Positions 59,295-64,000 of a stretch of 64,000 nucleotides of DNA are shown piece after piece. Within the stretch, counting starts at the first letter, position 1, and each line of letters opens with the position of its first letter. The notes below the pieces were generated by a model. That model was given only the letters and a program-made list of their open reading frames with translations. It ran no database searches and was not told where the DNA came from. The stretch is from NCBI GenBank assembly GCA_017979445.1, contig CM030714.1, positions 14,999,892-15,063,891 on the forward strand, in the 5' to 3' direction. The translations under genes were made by a program, and so were the position numbers. This DNA comes from Akebia trifoliata. Taxonomy: Eukaryota > Streptophyta > Magnoliopsida > Ranunculales > Lardizabalaceae.

Positions 59295-60720
59295 ATGGCA
59301 AGAGGAGAGAAAAATACTGTGGACCAACCTACTCCAACCACACCACCCCCACGTACAAACAAGGATCGTATTGAGCTACTCGAAGATAAGATAACCCAGC
59401 TATCGGGTCTCGTTGATGGTATTGCACAACTAAATGATCACAAGAACACGCTGGAAGAACAATATATGACCCTCAGTGTTAGAGTAGTTGACCTCAAGGA
59501 AGATACCCGAGGATCCCTATCAAACTTACAAGAACAGATCACGGAGCTTACTACGAAAGTAGATCTCCTTGTCAGATCCATTGGTAATGCACGGCCTACC
59601 AGTAGTAAAGCTCTTCCCTCAAGCCTACAAGTTCTTGAGCCACACATTTTTAATTGTGTGCAAGATGCGAAAGAGCTCGAGAATTTTCTGTTTGATATAG
59701 AGCAGTACTTTCGTGCAACTCATCCAAATTCCAAATAGGTAAATGTCACAATAACTTCTATGTATCTTGCAGGTGATGCCAAATTATGATAGCGAACCAA
59801 GTACATCGAGATAGAAAGTGGCCAATGTTCAATCGATACATAGGATGACCTTAAATGGGAGTTGAAATATCAGTTTTTACTAGAGAACGTGAAGTTCATT
59901 GCCTATAGAAAATTGAGGCAGCTCCACCAAACAGGTACAGTGCACGACTATGTTAAGTAATTTTTCGCCTTAATGCTTGATATCTGTGATATGTCTAAGA
60001 AGGACAAGCTATTCTCATTCAAAGAAGGGCTTAAGCCTTAGGTTTAGATAGAGTTTTAAAGGCAACGTGTGCAAGATCTCGCGTCTATAATTATGACAGC
60101 TGAGTAGTTGATTGATTACATTCTCGATGATAGGAGCAAACATAATGTACACCCTCACTCGAAGGGGTACTCCCAGCAAGAAGTCTTCCAATGTAAGAAT
60201 TGAGGGCATAGATATTGTTCTAATCAGGGATTCCAACAGAATTTCTTTCCTTCAAAGAGCAGAAGTATCTCGTCTACCAAGCACCGCCACAAACTTATAT
60301 GCATTTTGGTAGGCCTCACAAGACATATAAGTGCCCGAAGCGAGTCAGGCTGACTACACTATTAGCTTCCCAAAGTGATCCTAGTCACGAGAGTACGAAT
60401 GTGCAAGATGATGAAGATTCTCCTCACATGGGAACCATGCATTTACTGAATGCAATCCAATAGACCTCTGAGACTTAGAAGAACTGTCAACAGAAGGGTC
60501 TTATATTTGTTGACATCAAAATTGGTGGTAAGACCACCCAAGTAATGGTTGATACATGAGCTACGCATAACTTTATTTCCCATACAGAGGCGAAGTGTCT
60601 CAATATCCGGCTCGAGAAAGATTCAAGCCGCAAACTCCCAAGACACTACTATCCAAGGGTCGGCCAAGTCAGTGTCCGTCAAGATAGGTACATAGAAAGG
60701 TAAACTTGATTTACTTACAG
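59295..60720 (+). pseudogene. Decayed gag-protease of chromovirus copy 2
   Basis: The frame from 59295 to 59738 is open: TPTTPPPRTNKDRIELLEDK, then a heptad-rich coiled coil (LEDKITQLSGLVDGIAQL and SLSNLQEQITELTTKVDLLV) and ELENFLFDIEQYF before a stop. Gag continues with YLAGDAKL and later pieces, then a decayed knuckle region (about 60270-60340) and a protease region (KTTQVMVDT near 60531) followed by a stop. It preserves the N-terminal gag much better than copy 1. It is non-functional because of later stops. Confidence 0.75.
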
Positions 60721-62105
60721 TTTTACTCAATGAATTCAAATTTATCATTGAGATGGATTTGTTGCGACAAAACAGGATTGTTCTGATGACATTCGCCAAC
60801 ACATTAGACATGTTAGGTGAATGTGCAAGCTTCATTTTCTTTTCCACCAGCATGGAAGAGGGAAAGATGATTTCAGCCCTTCAGTTGAAGAAATGTGAGC
60901 AAATATACATTGTTACCTTACAAGTTGAACTTGATGACCAGAACCATAGTTCAACTCCTACTTAGGTTACACAGGTATTGACAGAATTTGATGATGTGAT
61001 GCAGAATGAGCTTCAAAAAGCCCTACCGCCACATAGACTGATTGATTATCAGAATGAGTTGTTATCTAGTACGAGGGCGCCATACAAGATGATTCCTCCA
61101 TAACTAGTTGAGTTACGCAAGCAACATGATAGACTTCTAGAGTCTGAGTATGTCAAACCTTCCAAGACACCTTATGGGGTGCCTATTTTGTTTTAAAAGA
61201 AGTATTGTGGGTCATTACAACGTTGTGTCAATTATCGAGTATCAAACAAGATCACCATCAAGAACGTGTATCTTATCCCACGGATTGCCGACTTATTTGA
61301 TCAATTTGGGATAATCAAATATTCTTCAAAGTTGGGTTTGAAATCAAGTTACTGTCATGTTCAAGTTGTAAATGAAGTCTCTCAATTACTTTACAAGAAT
61401 GTCATCAAGTATTGGGGTGTGCCCAAAAGTATTGTCAATAATAGAGATTTAAGATTCACAAGGAAGTTATGGGCTAAACTATGCAGATTACTTGGGTCTC
61501 AGCTTGACTTTCCAACTAGTGGACATCTTCAAACAAATTGACAAATGGAAAGATTCAATTTCGTGTTGGAGTATATGAGGCATCTTGCCAATGCCGACCA
61601 TAAGACTTGGGTGAATCTTTTTGATGTCATTCAGTTCAATTTCAACCTTTAAAAGATCTCTTACTTTAACAAGAGACCTTTTGAATTTATCACTGGCCAA
61701 CAACATTTAACTTCTCACACTATTATTTCAAGCTATCAGGGATAAAGTCCAAGGACATATAGGTTTGCTAAGCTTTGGTTACCGAACTAGTTACGTAGCA
61801 TTCATCCTGTCTTCCATGCAAGAAGTCTCAAACCGTACCATGCAAATCCAATAGATCCTACACATAACATTCCAACACGTATATCTTTTCATTCAGTAGT
61901 TCAGCTAAAACGTATTGTTGGTAAAGTTCTCGAAAAGCATCAAATCAGCAGCAGTTTAAGCTAGCAACAACATATGGACTACTTTGTCAGGTAGAAGAAC
62001 ATGCCATAATATGAAGTTACCTAAGAGAGTGTAGAGAACCTACTATCTTTCAAACAGAAGATTGAAGAGTTTATCAAGACAATGTGACGAGGATGTCTGT
62101 AGATA
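60721..62105 (+). pseudogene. Decayed pol of chromovirus copy 2 (RT-integrase fusion)
   Basis: The RT start at about 61100-61360 includes QHDRLLESEYVKPS, TPYGVP, IPRIADLFDQFG and YSSKLGLKSSYCHVQV. At about 61370-61390 it continues as integrase, LLYKNVIKYWGVPKSIVNN and RDLRFTRKLWAKL, the same joint as in copy 1. Integrase motifs, a PVFHARSLKPYH-like part and the chromodomain tail follow to the polypurine tract. The catalytic RT palm and RNase H are missing, so it could move only with help from another element. Confidence 0.75.
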
Positions 62106-62117
62106 AGTGGGGGAGAC

Positions 62118-62648
62118 TATGATAGCCATATATTTTGACACCTAAAGTTAGGTGTAACTCGCCCCTAAATCACCCTAGAGCACCCATGTAATCTTTGTAA
62201 GACTCACATATAAAGCTATATCAATCTCGTGCTAGGACATATTTGTTAGTGGCATTTTAATAATAAGGGAGTATGACCGACCTTTACTTTTGATGTTGCT
62301 TTTGGAAATCTAGGAAAGGCTTAACGTACTCTTTGTAGAAAGAGTGTCTAGTGCTTCTCAATCCCCAGCCTACACTCACGTTGACTTTAAGCCCTCGCGC
62401 CAAGCTACGTGGAGTCCCGCGTGTCATAGATCATCAGTTGCTTGTAACACACCTATTTGCTTTGTAACGTGTTATACCGTGTAATTAATATTATATTAAA
62501 AAAGTTACCTCCGGGTTTTGTCTCGTGTTACCTCGTTATCTTGTTTGCTAACTACGTATTGTGTGTGTGGATATTATTTTTACAAGCTTACTTGTGGATT
62601 AACACCCCTTGCGCCGTATGATCCCGTTTTGAAAGAACACGATCGTCA
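62118..62648 (+). repeat. 3' LTR of chromovirus copy 2
   Basis: Begins TATGATAGCC (TGTGACGGCC decayed) and ends near CGATCGTCA. Matches both LTRs of copy 1. Confidence 0.8.
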
Positions 62649-63128
62649 TCCCACATGACAAAAATCATCGTTTTATATGAAAATTTTGATTTTTTTAAAC
62701 ATGAGGTTTCCAAATTCCATGGATACTTTCCTAGGGTGATGAGATTTCTAAGTTAAGTGTTAGGGGCATTTTGGTCATTTATCAATTTTTATGAATTTCA
62801 ACGAGTGGCTTCTTTGTGTAAATATATGATTATTTCTAAGTCTTAAGGTTTCATTTTCCTAGCGTGACAAGATCTATTGATCATTGAAATTCATGGCAAG
62901 TATAGGCATATATACTTATTAAATCGGGTATAGAATGTAGCTATCTTAAACGTGTGTAATTTCTACGTCAAACGTAAAAAGAAAGGAAAGAAAGAATCAT
63001 GAAAATTCGATGAAGGATTTTTCACAAGCTTTCGACTTTTTTACACATTCTGCATTCATCATTAAGAATCTATCATGATCGGGTGATGAATTATCTAATA
63101 AAGAATATGCAAAAATAGGATGTCTATA

Positions 63129-63460
63129 GATGGTTGTCTTCAGTAGAGGGTGAGAGCAAACTAGACAGCAAATCTACTTTGGTAGATAGTACGACATCCA
63201 AATGTCAAAGTCGGTGACATTTTATTTTACAATCTGATTCAATGATTCATCAGGATGTCCAGATCTTTGAGTGTAAACTCTCCTCGAATTGAAAGGTGTC
63301 AGATCCTCAAGCATGAGCTCTCACTGATTAATGCAAATACAATGAGAGTGCACATGTGTGCAATAGTATGATGATGAAAATATGATTTTGAAAAAATGTG
63401 TGCCTCCATTCTACGCATTCATGATAGGAGGACGATGAATTTAAAATATAATGAAAAACT
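63129..63460. other. Non-coding stretch
   Basis: No gene recognised between the LTR edge and the minisatellite. Confidence 0.4.
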
Positions 63461-63900
63461 GAGTAAATAACTAGGTAAAAATCTAACGAAGACTTGAGCA
63501 AATCTTTGAGAAAAATTTGAATAAAATGGGACAAAATCTAAGAAAAAACTAAGTAAAATTTGAGCATAAACTGAGTAGGGTTTGAATATAATCTAAGTAA
63601 AGGCCTGAGCATAATCTGAGCAAAGTTTTAAGAATGTCTTGGCATAATCTGAGGGTATGATCATAAACTGAGTAGGGTTTGGGTATAATTTGATCAAAGT
63701 CTAGCATAATCTGAGTAAGGGTTTAAGCATAATTTGAGAAGGAATCTAAAAAAGATTTGAGCATAATCTAAGAAAATTTTGAGCATAATCTGAAAAAAGT
63801 TTGAGCATAAACAGAGTAGGGGTCTGAGCATAATCTGATAAAGAATTTGAAAAAAAAAATCCTAGAGAAAATCTGAGAAAAATTTGAAGAAGAATTTGAT
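63460..63900 (+). repeat. Irregular minisatellite GAGCATAATCTGAG
   Basis: About a dozen cores of the type GAGCATAATCTGAGTAAAG or CATAAACTGAGTAGGG, spaced roughly 20-33 bp (for example 63563, 63609, 63661, 63712, 63783 and 63827). It has many stops on the plus strand, so it is not coding. Confidence 0.75.
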
Positions 63901-64000
63901 TAAAACATGAAAACAAAAATGACAAAGAAAACTAAATTAAAAAGTCCCGGTAAAATAAAAAAAATTGAGAAAATTTTGGAAAGAGTATTTTGAGAAAACA

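Larger units (their letters stand above)
58715..62648 (+). mobile_element. Non-autonomous chromovirus, copy 2, rearranged
   Basis: Same family as 4503-8453. The order is the last 53 bp of an LTR (58715-58767), an inverted internal segment (58768-59212), primer-site-like TTGGTATCA (59210-59218), gag from 59295, protease, the RT-integrase fusion, a chromodomain tail, polypurine tract (about 62106-62117) and 3' LTR 62118-62648. Most of the 5' LTR is missing. It sits in a 22-bp-repeat zone of the Tat/Ogre-like LTR, so similar 30-bp sequences lie at both edges. Multiple stops make it inactive. Confidence 0.82.
56386..63128 (-). repeat. Tat/Ogre-like LTR, minus strand, interrupted by a chromovirus
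   Basis: On the minus strand it starts near 63128 as TATAGACATCC (decayed TGTAGACACC) and matches 20816-19888. It continues past the chromovirus (62648-58715) and has AAGTGGCAACTCCCTATTATC near 56455, corresponding to TGGCGACTCC of the solo LTR at 42846. A likely end lies near 56386 (GTGTCAAGACA). Minus the insertion it would be about 2.8 kb. No TSD was found, so whether it is solo or part of a larger element is open. Confidence 0.5.

Overview
The window looks like gene-poor, repeat-rich nuclear DNA of a seed plant. It is AT-rich, has no rRNA, tRNA or prokaryotic-style operons, and is filled with plant-type LTR retrotransposons (Copia and Ty3/Gypsy), CACTA DNA transposons and broken, intron-containing pieces of plant genes (HD-ZIP III, SIT4-associated/SAPS, NPL4, LRR). 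I identified everything by eye from motifs, terminal repeats and target-site duplications (TSDs). Boundaries given as 'about' are approximate.

Layout. 1-663: 3' part of a dead Copia element. 664-11775: a large non-autonomous CACTA-type transposon (tips CATTATGTGAAAA / TTTTCATGTAGTG, 3-bp TSD AAT) that split the Copia element. It carries fragments of at least four unrelated host genes, all on the minus strand with exon/intron boundaries kept. A deleted chromovirus (4503-8453) later inserted inside it. 11776-12700: probable rest of the Copia element with its 3' LTR. 13369-13619: a 251-bp mini-CACTA. 14411-14998 (minus): the only intact host gene, a membrane-anchored LEA_2/NHL-type protein. 16602-17870: an Athila-like LTR. 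18300-19050: degenerate minisatellites. 19888-20816: part of a Tat/Ogre-like LTR. 23555-32032: an LTR-bounded Copia element holding a nested Tekay/Del-like element with a 3.8-kb LTR. 32245-32593: a MITE. 34100-36882: a minus-strand Athila-like element.

39951-40930: broken, spliced DUF1985-like gene. 42846-44856: a 2-kb Tat/Ogre-like solo LTR with TSD CCAAT and a long C-rich tract. 46046-about 54530: a SIRE/Maximus-type Copia element. 56386-63128: an interrupted minus-strand Tat/Ogre-like LTR, into which a second copy of the 4.5-kb chromovirus family inserted (58715-62648). 63460-63900: a minisatellite.

The strongest observations are the multi-gene transduplicating CACTA element, the shared internal deletion in the two chromovirus copies (a likely amplified non-autonomous lineage), and an inverted PPT-adjacent segment placed exactly between LTR and primer-binding site in the second copy. 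Apart from the LEA_2 gene nothing appears able to encode a full-length functional protein; the retrotransposon reading frames all contain stops, shifts or deletions.
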